Shown here: positions 1-6,433 of the stretch, one piece after another
How positions within the stretch are numbered: position 1 is the stretch's first letter
How the letters are laid out: each line of letters opens with the position of its first letter
Source: an uncultured Porphyromonas sp.
GTDB lineage: Bacteria > Bacteroidota > Bacteroidia > Bacteroidales > Porphyromonadaceae
Length of the DNA: 7,416 nt
NCBI GenBank assembly: GCA_900548415.1
Contig: URKO01000050.1
Coordinates: 1 to 7,416 of the forward strand
Direction of reading: 5' to 3'
Notes under the pieces: generated by a model
Told to the model about the DNA's origin: nothing
Databases searched by the model: none
What the model saw: only the letters and a program-made list of their open reading frames with translations
Made by a program: the position numbers and the translations under genes

Positions 1-47
1 CCAAAAGACGGGGGCAAGTTTGTAGGGCTGCGATGCGAAGCTATCAT
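1..47 (-). CDS. Possible start of a further operon gene, truncated by window edge
   Basis: An ATG at 47-45 overlaps the batD stop as ATGA, the same four-base arrangement seen before batA and batB. From it 15 codons stay open to the left edge (MIASHRSPTNLPPSF). The next gene in many bat operons is batE (TPR plus SH3-like, exported). The visible residues show no signal peptide, so that identity is unsupported and the true start could lie further left. Its support is the junction pattern, not similarity. Confidence 0.3.
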   Translation of the reverse strand, partial: MIASHRSPTNLPPSF

Positions 48-1825
48 GACTGCGAGATGAGTTGCTCTAGCTGGTCTACCCAGCGGGGCAGACTGTCGCC
101 CTCTTGCTGTGGTGCATAGCGTGCTAGCTCGATCTCTGAGAGGAGGGAGAGCCAGGCGTTGACCTCTGCCTCCGCTACGCCCTGCTGCTTGAGTGCACTC
201 GCTAGCTGCTGCCGTGTGAGGCTGGAGGTGGCTAGCGCGTAGTGATCTTGCAGATAGTGCGTTATGGCAGCGTAGAGTCGAGTTGTAGCCTCCGACTGCT
301 GCCCCGCCTTGATGAGCTGACGTATCGCCTGGATCTGCTGCTCCGCCAGAGGCGTGGAGCGCTTCTTATGATAAGCGACATGGTCGGCACGGAGACGCTG
401 ATTGCTACGTATGAGCCAATAAGCGACTCCGCCACCGATGAGCAGGAGCACGTAGAGGAGCCAGTAAGCCCATCCGGCACGACTCCAGGGGCGCCATACG
501 ATGGTCGGAGCAGGCGCATCGTAGGGGTAGGGCGTATATCGCTGTGAGCTGCTTGCCTCTCCAGCTTTGCCCACTTGTGGTACATCGTTAGAGCCTTGCG
601 CTACCTCTATACGGATAGGTGCTGTCGTGGCGGTGCGGTAGCTATTTGTAGCGGGGTCGAAGTAGGGGAGGCTGACGGCAGGCATCGTCTGCTGTCCCGT
701 GGCGTGCGGTATGATGGTGTATTCGTAGATGCGGTGCACCTCCGTATTGCCATTTTGCACCTTTTGGTCGTCACGGATGAGTTGCGGCTCGTACACTTCA
801 AATTTGTCGGACAAGCCTAGCTCTGGGGCTAAGAGTAGGGAGACATTGCCCCGACCTCTGATATCTAGTTGGTAGGTCATAGCGCGACCCGTCTCGTAGG
901 TTGGGTCGGGCGCGGAGAGGGTACCCTTGACCTGAAAGGAGCCAACCAACTGATCGAATCCCTCGGGAGCTCCCTCAGGGAGTGGTCGTACGGTCAACTT
1001 TAAGGGTTGCGAGTGCAACTTCTTATGAGCCGTTGCGACAGCTTTATTGGCAAAGAGATCCTCCTCGTTATCCACCTTTCGATTTACAGATACCTGGAAG
1101 TCATACTCAAAGGAGGGGATGACTAGCTCGCCACTACGCTGTGGGTAGGCGAGGATCTGCCAGATGAGTGCCTTGTACATGAGCCTGCCACCGACGCGCT
1201 CTGTGGTGAGGCTGGTGTGCTGTAGCGGGATCTCCTTGGTGACGAAGTCGGTCACCTCGGGCGGCTTGCGGTCGACGCCTGCGAGGTTGCCATAGCGGGA
1301 GTAGAGGTAGAGCGATACGAGGACGGGCTGCTGTGTGTAGACCGACTGCGAGGAGACAACGGCACGCATATACATGTCCCGGTCTGCTACCTGTAGCGAC
1401 TCGCCAGAGGCGATAGCCTGCTGCGATAGCCCTTGCGCCTTGGCGACTTGTATGCGCCTAGATAGCGCCGTGAGGCTCTTCTGCCCGACTCGTAGCTGAG
1501 CAGCACTGATGGCATAGCTACCCGCCTTGGTCGCTTGCAGCGTATAGGTGATGGTGGTGTACTCTTTTGAGACGCCTCCGCTCATCTTGTGTAGTACGTT
1601 GAGTTGAGGTCCGTAGAGCACTTTCAGCCCAGAGGCAATCTGAGGAGCGGTGAAAGCACCTAGCTCGTGCGCTCCCGCAGCACGATAAACTAACTGGAAG
1701 GTCTCTCCCTCGGCAACCTGCTGGGGTACGATCACCGTGAGCTGTGCTAAGCCTGCGAAGGCGATGGCACAGAGCCAGATGAGTGTCAGGAGAGTGCGTT
1801 GTATCGAAGTGCGTAGGCGTAGCAT
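44..1825 (-). CDS. batD: BatD family protein, exported with one membrane anchor
   Basis: A 593-residue BatD-family protein, near the usual family length of about 600. A signal peptide (1-27, cut probably after AFAGLA) is followed by a long periplasmic beta-rich region (about 28-440) of several Ig-like modules. The second module contains the family-typical run QSVYTQQPVLVSLYLYS (160-176), and a later module begins near GSFQVKGTL (295-303). One membrane helix lies at about 452-472, and a cytosolic helical tail (about 485-593) contains HYLQDHYALATSSLTRQQLA. The ATG overlaps the batC stop as TAATG, and the stop TGA overlaps a possible next start. It is the largest component and probably the main periplasmic scaffold of the complex. 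It appears full length with no internal stop or frameshift. The 'aerotolerance' label comes from the original Bacteroides work and does not define a mechanism. Confidence 0.95.
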   Translation of the reverse strand: MLRLRTSIQRTLLTLIWLCAIAFAGLAQLTVIVPQQVAEGETFQLVYRAAGAHELGAFTAPQIASGLKVLYGPQLNVLHKMSGGVSKEYTTITYTLQATKAGSYAISAAQLRVGQKSLTALSRRIQVAKAQGLSQQAIASGESLQVADRDMYMRAVVSSQSVYTQQPVLVSLYLYSRYGNLAGVDRKPPEVTDFVTKEIPLQHTSLTTERVGGRLMYKALIWQILAYPQRSGELVIPSFEYDFQVSVNRKVDNEEDLFANKAVATAHKKLHSQPLKLTVRPLPEGAPEGFDQLVGSFQVKGTLSAPDPTYETGRAMTYQLDIRGRGNVSLLLAPELGLSDKFEVYEPQLIRDDQKVQNGNTEVHRIYEYTIIPHATGQQTMPAVSLPYFDPATNSYRTATTAPIRIEVAQGSNDVPQVGKAGEASSSQRYTPYPYDAPAPTIVWRPWSRAGWAYWLLYVLLLIGGGVAYWLIRSNQRLRADHVAYHKKRSTPLAEQQIQAIRQLIKAGQQSEATTRLYAAITHYLQDHYALATSSLTRQQLASALKQQGVAEAEVNAWLSLLSEIELARYAPQQEGDSLPRWVDQLEQLISQS

Positions 1826-2484
1826 TACCAGTTCTTCTTGTTCTGATTCTTTTGCTGTGGCTGGCGCTGGTTGATGCGCTGGCGTGTGTGTTGCTCTTGC
1901 TGGCGTAGCGCATCGAGGATACGGTCAGCCTGAGACTTGTCGAGGTCCGGCTCCTTACCTTGCGGCTGCTCTTGGGGCTGCTGGTCGGGAGGTGTCTGCG
2001 ACGGATCGGACTGTGAGCCGCCACCACCGCCCCCGCCACCTTGCTGTGGGGGCTGCTTGTTGAGCTTGATCGCCAGGGCTAAGTTGTAGCGCGTCTCATC
2101 GTCGGTAGGGTTTCTGCGGAGCGACTCTTTGTAAGCTTCGATCGCTTTGTCATACTGCTGCGTGTCCATACAGCGGTTGCCCAGGTTGTGCCACGCTAAG
2201 GCTTGCAAGCGTGGATCAGCCTTGCTGTCGCTCGCTATACGCTGCCACATCTGCACGGCAGCGACCGTGTCGCCTGACATGTAGAGGGCGTCCCCTAGAC
2301 CGAGTCGGGCGGGAGCGTAGGTCGAGTCACGAGCCACGGACGAGAGATAAGCGGCGCGTGCTGACGAGTAGTTGCTCCGATTGTAGCTCTTATTGCCCCG
2401 GCGTGCGTCTAGACGTACGGTCTGCCCGATGAGCGTCAGGCTAGAGAGCAAGAGTAAGACAATATATAGAAGCTTACGCATCAT
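1825..2484 (-). CDS. batC: BatC, exported TPR protein
   Basis: A TPR protein of 219 residues from the ATG at 2484 (218 from the adjacent ATG at 2481). The frame is open up to an ATG at 2541, but that start would put a Cys/Arg-containing leader before the hydrophobic export segment (RKLLYIVLLLLSSLTLIGQ) and overlap batB by 68 bases. The start at 2484/2481 gives a clean signal peptide and an 8-11 base overlap. After the signal come TPR-like helical pairs at about residues 27-140, the clearest being the one around LAWHNLGN through YDKAIEAYKESLRRNPTDDE with NLALAI after it. A run of eight Gly encoded at 2017-2040 follows, then a Gln/Pro-rich linker, then the helix ADRILDALRQQEQ typical of BatC C-termini, ending in a basic Gln/Lys/Asn tail. 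It probably serves as a protein-protein scaffold for BatA, BatB and BatD. The stop TAA shares one base with the batD start. Confidence 0.9.
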   Translation of the reverse strand: MMRKLLYIVLLLLSSLTLIGQTVRLDARRGNKSYNRSNYSSARAAYLSSVARDSTYAPARLGLGDALYMSGDTVAAVQMWQRIASDSKADPRLQALAWHNLGNRCMDTQQYDKAIEAYKESLRRNPTDDETRYNLALAIKLNKQPPQQGGGGGGGGSQSDPSQTPPDQQPQEQPQGKEPDLDKSQADRILDALRQQEQHTRQRINQRQPQQKNQNKKNW

Positions 2485-3502
2485 GATGACCAAAGATTTG
2501 AATACGACTGAACAGGCGGCTCTTGCGGCGCATGATCCCATTGGCGAGCAGGAGCAAGAGGAGCGCAGCTAGCGTGGGGAGCGCATAGAGCTCCTCAATC
2601 TGCTCTCCCTCGCCACTCAGGTTGGCTTGGGGCAAAGTGCGGAGCTGGTTGACCAGCTGGTTGCTAATGGCGCGGGGACTGCTACCGACGAAGCTCTGTC
2701 CGCCCGTAGCGTTGGCAATCTCTGCCGTGATCTCGGGGTTAGGCTTCGAGAGTACCGGCACGCCGAGCGAGTCGGTGAGGAGCGTTTCTCCAAAGGGTAT
2801 GTTGGCACCCTCGGGGAGTCCGATGGTTACGACGTAAGCCTTGATTCCCTGCTTCTTGAGTCGCTCGATGCCCTCTTCGAGTCCGCCCTCGTGATCCTCG
2901 CCATCGGTCAGGATGATGACCGCTTTGCCAGCTCGTGAGGGCGCTGAGAGGGCCTGTGCGGAGCGCTCGAGTGCTTGTCCTAGATTGGTGCCTTGGTTGG
3001 AGACCATGCCAGGCTGTATGTCTGCGAGGAAGGTGCGAGCCGTCGGCAAGTCGGGCGTCAGTGGCAGACGTATGTAAGCGCCTCCAGCGAAGACGACCAT
3101 AGCTACTCGCGAACCCGCCAACTCCTGCATCGTATGGGTCACAATCTGCTTGGCAAAGCCGATACGGTCGGGCTTGACGTCACGTGCCGCCATCGAGTTG
3201 GAGACGTCTATGCAGAAGGCTAGGTCTACACCGATCGTCTGCTGTGACGAGACGGGCGCATGGGTGTAGAGTTGCGGACGAGCCAGTGCCACGATGAGCA
3301 GAGCGATGGCGATGAGCTTGAGCGAAGCGCGCCACCAGTCCCGCTTGGCAGAGCGGTCGGGCATGATCTGCCGGAGCATCTGAGGCGTGGCAAAGCGTAG
3401 CTGCTGCTTACGTCGTCGTCTCTGACCGACGATCATAACGAGTAGCAGGAGCGGTACGAGTAGCAGGAGCCACAGCAGGAGGGGATAGGCAAACTGTATC
3501 AT
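2474..3502 (-). CDS. batB: BatB, membrane-anchored vWA-domain protein
   Basis: A 342-residue paralog of BatA with the same plan: hydrophobic segments at about 7-25 and 61-75 (again followed by VALARPQ), a vWA domain at about 90-290, and a Leu-rich membrane helix at about 307-322. The MIDAS residues are complete: DVSNS (99-103), Thr in NQGTNLG (172) and Asp in ILTDGED (200). The linker after the first helix is strongly basic (GQRRRRKQQ), placing it in the cytosol and the vWA domain in the periplasm or on the membrane face set by the following helix. The start codon overlaps the batA stop (ATGA, 3499-3502). The C-terminal tail beyond the last helix is short and basic, and its final codons overlap the batC start. 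Family assignment is firm; the partner and substrate are not known from sequence. Confidence 0.93.
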   Translation of the reverse strand: MIQFAYPLLLWLLLLVPLLLLVMIVGQRRRRKQQLRFATPQMLRQIMPDRSAKRDWWRASLKLIAIALLIVALARPQLYTHAPVSSQQTIGVDLAFCIDVSNSMAARDVKPDRIGFAKQIVTHTMQELAGSRVAMVVFAGGAYIRLPLTPDLPTARTFLADIQPGMVSNQGTNLGQALERSAQALSAPSRAGKAVIILTDGEDHEGGLEEGIERLKKQGIKAYVVTIGLPEGANIPFGETLLTDSLGVPVLSKPNPEITAEIANATGGQSFVGSSPRAISNQLVNQLRTLPQANLSGEGEQIEELYALPTLAALLLLLLANGIMRRKSRLFSRIQIFGHHDA

Positions 3503-4479
3503 GGGTTAGCTCGCAGCAAGGTGGTTCGTAATAAGAAAGCAACACCAAGGAACACGATAGCGAGCAAAGCAAAGAGCATGTAGCGCTCTTCGTAAGCACT
3601 CACCGAGCGAGAGGTGAGACGAGACTTCTCGAGTGAGTCGATCTCCTTGTAAATCTCGTGCAGCTTCGTCTCGTCTGTCGCACGATAGTACTTGCCACCC
3701 GTCTGCTGGGCGATGTGTCGTAGCGTGCCTTCGTCAATCTGCACATCGGCCTCCACATATTCGGTGCCGAAGGCTGTCTGCACGGGGAACTTTGCGACCC
3801 CATTGGTTCCCGCTGCCACCGTGTAGATACGTATGCCGTACTGCTGTGCCAGCTCAGCGGCCATCGAGGGGGTTATGTCGCCCGCATTGTTTGACCCATC
3901 GGTCAGGAGGATGATCACTTTGCTCTTGTTGTCGCTACCGCGGAGCGTATTGATCGCCGTCGCTAGGCCTAGTCCTATGGCGGTGCCGTCCTCCAGTTGT
4001 CCTATCTCGGTGGTCTCGAGCATCTCCTGGATCACGCTGTGATCCACCGTCAGCGGACAGAGCGTAAAGCTCTCCCCCGCAAAGACCACCAGACCTATGT
4101 TGTCATTCGGACGTGCAGCGATCATCTCGCTCGCCACATCACGCGCTGCCTCAAAGCGGTTAGGCTTTAAGTCCAGTGCCTGCATACTGCCACTGAGGTC
4201 TATAGCGAGGACGAGGTCGATGCCTTGTATCGATCGCTCCTCCCAGTGGTTAGAGTCTTGCGGGCGAGCCAGTGCTAAGATCATCGCCGCCAGTGCCAGT
4301 AGCTCTAGGGCAAAAGGCAAAGTCCGCAGATAGCTCCGCCATCCGCTCCTCTTAGGCAAAAGACGATATGCTGAGAGCGAAAGCTTTGCTTGGTGACGCT
4401 TGTTGTAGCGCATGTAGAGCAGCACCAGCAGCGGTAAGAGTAGGAGCGCCCAGAGCCACTCAGGATGAACCCATATCAT
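3499..4479 (-). CDS. batA: BatA, membrane-anchored vWA-domain protein
   Basis: A 326-residue inner-membrane vWA protein, first of the two vWA paralogs of the cluster. Hydrophobic segments lie at about 8-23 and 55-71 (the second followed by the family motif LALARPQ) and at 300-318 near the C-terminus. The vWA domain spans about 86-285, with the MIDAS motif DLSGS (94-98), the metal-ligating Thr in DGTAIG (166) and the distal Asp in LLTDGSN (194). All metal ligands are present, so the site should bind a divalent cation. The N-terminus (MIWVHPEWLWALLLLPLL) is typical of BatA/BatB. Its ATG overlaps the upstream stop codon (ATGA, 4476-4479), and its own stop overlaps the batB start in the same way. 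It is assigned BatA rather than BatB by order (it directly precedes a second vWA gene) and by ending soon after the third hydrophobic helix. The role is presumed to be a MoxR partner in an envelope complex. Confidence 0.93.
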   Translation of the reverse strand: MIWVHPEWLWALLLLPLLVLLYMRYNKRHQAKLSLSAYRLLPKRSGWRSYLRTLPFALELLALAAMILALARPQDSNHWEERSIQGIDLVLAIDLSGSMQALDLKPNRFEAARDVASEMIAARPNDNIGLVVFAGESFTLCPLTVDHSVIQEMLETTEIGQLEDGTAIGLGLATAINTLRGSDNKSKVIILLTDGSNNAGDITPSMAAELAQQYGIRIYTVAAGTNGVAKFPVQTAFGTEYVEADVQIDEGTLRHIAQQTGGKYYRATDETKLHEIYKEIDSLEKSRLTSRSVSAYEERYMLFALLAIVFLGVAFLLRTTLLRANP

Positions 4480-5426
4480 AGTGACTTATCCTCCTTTCTG
4501 CTAGCTAGTTGATGCACCACCTCGTAGATGGTCGTTGCGTCTTCGGCTTGCCACGCAGGCTCCGCCCAGGTGTCGGCAAAGCGGACCCACTCTGAGTGGA
4601 TCACCCACTGTGCTAGCGCACTCTGAGGTACTTCGTAGGGAGCCTTTTGGAGTAGCTGGGCTAGTTCGCGAGCGGTCAATTCGTCTATCTCCAAGCCTAA
4701 GCCTTCGGTCAGATAGCTTCGCAAGGCGGTGATCAAGCCATCGTAGTAAGCTATCTGCTCCTCTTGCTGGTCAAAGGGTAGCGCACGTAGCGTGGCGAGC
4801 CTCTGGTCGAAAGTCTCTAAAGCGGTCAGCGGTACTACGACCACCTCTGGCTCGGGTCGTGTGCGCTTGTAGTGTCGGTACCACAAGATGAGGAGTACCA
4901 CTGCGACGATGCCCAGCACCACCCACGTTATGGGGTTCATGAGGACGAGGAGGAGATACTCCCACCAGCGTAGCGAGACCGAAACAGGAGCTTTGATTGG
5001 GTTGTACTTGAGCGGTTGTGTCGTGTCCACCTCGGGCATCGTCACCTTGAGGTAGAGTGGCTTGGAGAAGTAGCTCTCCCCGCCCACCGTCACACCAAAA
5101 GCGGGTAGCTCGGCCATTCCCTCGGCAAACGAAGTGATGGTCATCAGAGCATTCAGCTGCACCTCTGCACCCTGGAGCGGTATCGTGTCGGTCACCTCAA
5201 AGGCAATCATCTCCGCCTGCCCCATCTGCCGCTCTTGGGGTATCACGAGGAGCGTGTTGTCGAGGTCATTCGTGCGGATAGTCATCTTGATCTGTGCATA
5301 CTCGCCGATCTGAATCGTCGAGGGCGTCAGCTCAGTCGTGATGGCGACATCCTGTGCCGCCGCGAAGCTCCATAGACCTCCGCCGCCACAGATCAGTAGT
5401 ATATATAATAGTAGACGATATCGCAT
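4476..5426 (-). CDS. Exported BatD-like / DUF4381-like membrane protein, bat operon
   Basis: A 316-residue protein in the slot between DUF58 and batA, often annotated as hypothetical. An N-terminal signal-like segment (1-24, cut perhaps near AAAQ) leads to a periplasmic beta-rich region (about 26-135) resembling one BatD/Ig-like module. The motif IQIGEYAQIKMTI (38-50) and a TSFAEGMAELP turn (98-108) fit that fold. One strong membrane helix lies at about 157-183, with a basic YRHYKRTR stop-transfer after it. The cytosolic tail (about 200-316) is helical and contains SYLTEGLGLEIDELTARELA, as in DUF4381-type proteins. The tail resembles that of BatD in this cluster. The start at 5426 lies 7 bases after the DUF58 stop, and the end overlaps the batA start by 4 bases (ATGA). 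It probably anchors or bridges the Bat complex across the inner membrane. The architecture is visible; the function is inferred from context. Confidence 0.88.
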   Translation of the reverse strand: MRYRLLLYILLICGGGGLWSFAAAQDVAITTELTPSTIQIGEYAQIKMTIRTNDLDNTLLVIPQERQMGQAEMIAFEVTDTIPLQGAEVQLNALMTITSFAEGMAELPAFGVTVGGESYFSKPLYLKVTMPEVDTTQPLKYNPIKAPVSVSLRWWEYLLLVLMNPITWVVLGIVAVVLLILWYRHYKRTRPEPEVVVVPLTALETFDQRLATLRALPFDQQEEQIAYYDGLITALRSYLTEGLGLEIDELTARELAQLLQKAPYEVPQSALAQWVIHSEWVRFADTWAEPAWQAEDATTIYEVVHQLASRKEDKSL

Positions 5427-5433
5427 AATTCAG

Positions 5434-6306
5434 TTAGATGCGCTTGCGGAAGAGCTGCGAGAGGACGGGGATGATGTCTTCGCCAGTCTCGGCGATGGCG
5501 TGGTCGATGCCCGACTCACGCATTAGATGCTCCCACTCGGCGGCAAAGGTCGTATAGTTGGTCGCGTACTGCTCACGAAGTCGCTCCGACGAGGTGTCCA
5601 CGTAGCGACTTGCTCCCGTCTCTAGGTCACGCATGAGCGTCAGGCCCATAGCTGAGAGGTCGTAGTCACGTCTGTCCACAACGCGTATGGCCAGCAGGTC
5701 GTGCCTCCGAGCCGTGCGCTGGATCAGGGCGCGCTCCGCACCGGTCGGTGCCTCCGTGATGAAGTCACTCACGATAAAGGCTGAGCAGCGCTTCTTGACC
5801 ACTCGTGAGAGCATCTCTAGGCTAGAGGAGATCTGCGTAGAGTGACGCTCAGGGCGGTAAGTCAGGATCTCGCTAATGAGCTGCAGTACATGCTTACGCC
5901 CCTGCCCGGCGGGGATGTAGCGCTCCACACGGTCGGTGTAGAGCATCAGTCCGACACGGTCGTTATTGTGAATGCAGGCGAAGGCGATCGTTGCAGCGAT
6001 TGTCGCCACCAGATCCCGCTTCGTCTCACTCGTAGAGCCGAAGTCTAGACTATGAGAGACATCCACGAGGAGCATGATAGTTAGTTCGCGCTCCTCCTCA
6101 AAGACCTTGACATGCGGCTGTGCGTAGCGTGCCGTCACGTTCCAGTCAATGTCTCGCACATCATCTCCTACGTAGTACTCCCGCACCTCACTAAAAGCCA
6201 TTCCTCTCCCCTTAAAGGCCGAGCGGTACTGCCCAGCCAAGATGTTTTGGCTGAGACCCCGAGCTTTGATTTCGATGCGTCTGACCTTGCGTAGGAGATC
6301 CTGCAT
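5434..6306 (-). CDS. DUF58 domain protein (soluble, vWA-like), MoxR partner
   Basis: A 290-residue DUF58-family protein, the usual second gene of moxR/bat clusters. The family hallmark, running from FSEVREYY through VGDDVRDIDWN to VTAR, is at residues 38-60. It is followed by a vWA-like fold with a DVSHS metal-site (MIDAS-type DxSxS) motif at 82-86 and a second acidic strand end, VSDF, at 179-182. There is no signal peptide and no convincing membrane segment, so it is probably cytosolic, unlike longer DUF58 proteins with N-terminal membrane helices. The start at 6306 is forced: an in-frame TAA lies immediately upstream, and the next Met is residue 36, inside the conserved domain. It lies 127 bases after moxR and 7 bases before the next gene. 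By analogy with other MoxR/DUF58/vWA clusters it probably works with the MoxR ATPase. The exact role is not established. Confidence 0.95.
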   Translation of the reverse strand: MQDLLRKVRRIEIKARGLSQNILAGQYRSAFKGRGMAFSEVREYYVGDDVRDIDWNVTARYAQPHVKVFEEERELTIMLLVDVSHSLDFGSTSETKRDLVATIAATIAFACIHNNDRVGLMLYTDRVERYIPAGQGRKHVLQLISEILTYRPERHSTQISSSLEMLSRVVKKRCSAFIVSDFITEAPTGAERALIQRTARRHDLLAIRVVDRRDYDLSAMGLTLMRDLETGASRYVDTSSERLREQYATNYTTFAAEWEHLMRESGIDHAIAETGEDIIPVLSQLFRKRI

Positions 6307-6369
6307 TTAGAGATTAGAGGTTAGAAGTTAGAGATTAGACCTTAGACCTTAGAGATTAGAAGCTAGATG
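6307..6369. repeat. Tandem heptamer array TTAGANN, eight units plus one degenerate
   Basis: Eight contiguous units all begin TTAGA, with variable last two bases (GA, GG, AG, GA, CC, CC, GA, AG) over 6307-6362. A ninth degenerate unit, CTAGATG, ends at 6369. The array touches the DUF58 start codon (6304-6306). On the coding strand every unit carries TAA, and on the plus strand every unit carries TAG. Because 7 is not a multiple of 3, stops fall in all three frames on both strands. The array also occupies the place where a ribosome binding site for DUF58 would lie, and no Shine-Dalgarno-like GGAGG is present there, which is usual in Bacteroidetes. Function unknown. Confidence 0.93.
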
Positions 6370-6396
6370 TCCGATCATTCCGATGGCTCCGATACT
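6370..6396. repeat. Tandem 9-mer array TCCGATNNN, three units
   Basis: Three contiguous 9-base units share TCCGAT and vary in the last three bases (CAT, GGC, ACT). The array sits directly between the two heptamer arrays of the same gap. With three copies of a six-base core this is the weakest of the three arrays, but the exact spacing and its placement between two other arrays make chance unlikely. Function unknown. Confidence 0.75.
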
Positions 6397-6398
6397 TT

Positions 6399-6433
6399 TA
6401 GCTAATAGCCAATAGCCAATAGCCAACAGCCAA
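6399..6433. repeat. Tandem heptamer array TAGCYAA, five units
   Basis: Five contiguous 7-base units: TAGCTAA, three exact copies of TAGCCAA, then CAGCCAA. The last unit abuts the moxR stop codon (6434-6436). On the coding strand the unit reads TTGGCTA. The first unit forms part of the 8-base palindrome TTAGCTAA (6398-6405). This is directly visible; its function is unknown. Confidence 0.9.

Noticed and set aside
1..43. Transcription terminator after batD
   Set aside because: No GC-rich hairpin followed by a T run is visible on the coding strand in the bases available, and the ATGA junction suggests the operon may continue.
262..585. A 107-codon minus-strand frame inside batD, and a 101-codon plus-strand frame at 242-547
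   Set aside because: Both lie wholly within the batD membrane and tail coding region, have Arg/Ser-biased composition and show no motif. Treated as shadows.
1518..2039. A 173-codon open frame on the minus strand across the batC/batD junction
   Set aside because: It overlaps two firmly identified genes in another frame. Its product is Ser/Thr/Arg-rich low-complexity sequence with no recognisable domain, as expected for a shadow in GC-rich DNA.
2485..2541. Longer BatC N-terminus from the ATG at 2541
   Set aside because: It would add a Cys/Arg-containing leader before the export signal and a 68-base overlap with batB. The ATG pair at 2484/2481 gives a normal signal peptide.
3633..4333. Several plus-strand frames of 69-93 codons opposite batA
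   Set aside because: They are antisense to conserved vWA coding sequence, overlap each other, and have no start context or family resemblance.
6307..6433. A Bacteroidetes-type promoter (TAnnTTTG at -7) in the moxR-DUF58 gap
   Set aside because: The best candidate on the coding strand, TAGCTTCT at the edge of the TTAGANN array, lacks the final TTTG match and has no clear -33 TTTG-type element at the right spacing.
6307..6433. CRISPR-like array
   Set aside because: The units are only 7 or 9 bases and tandem, with no unique spacers. They are short tandem repeats, not CRISPR.
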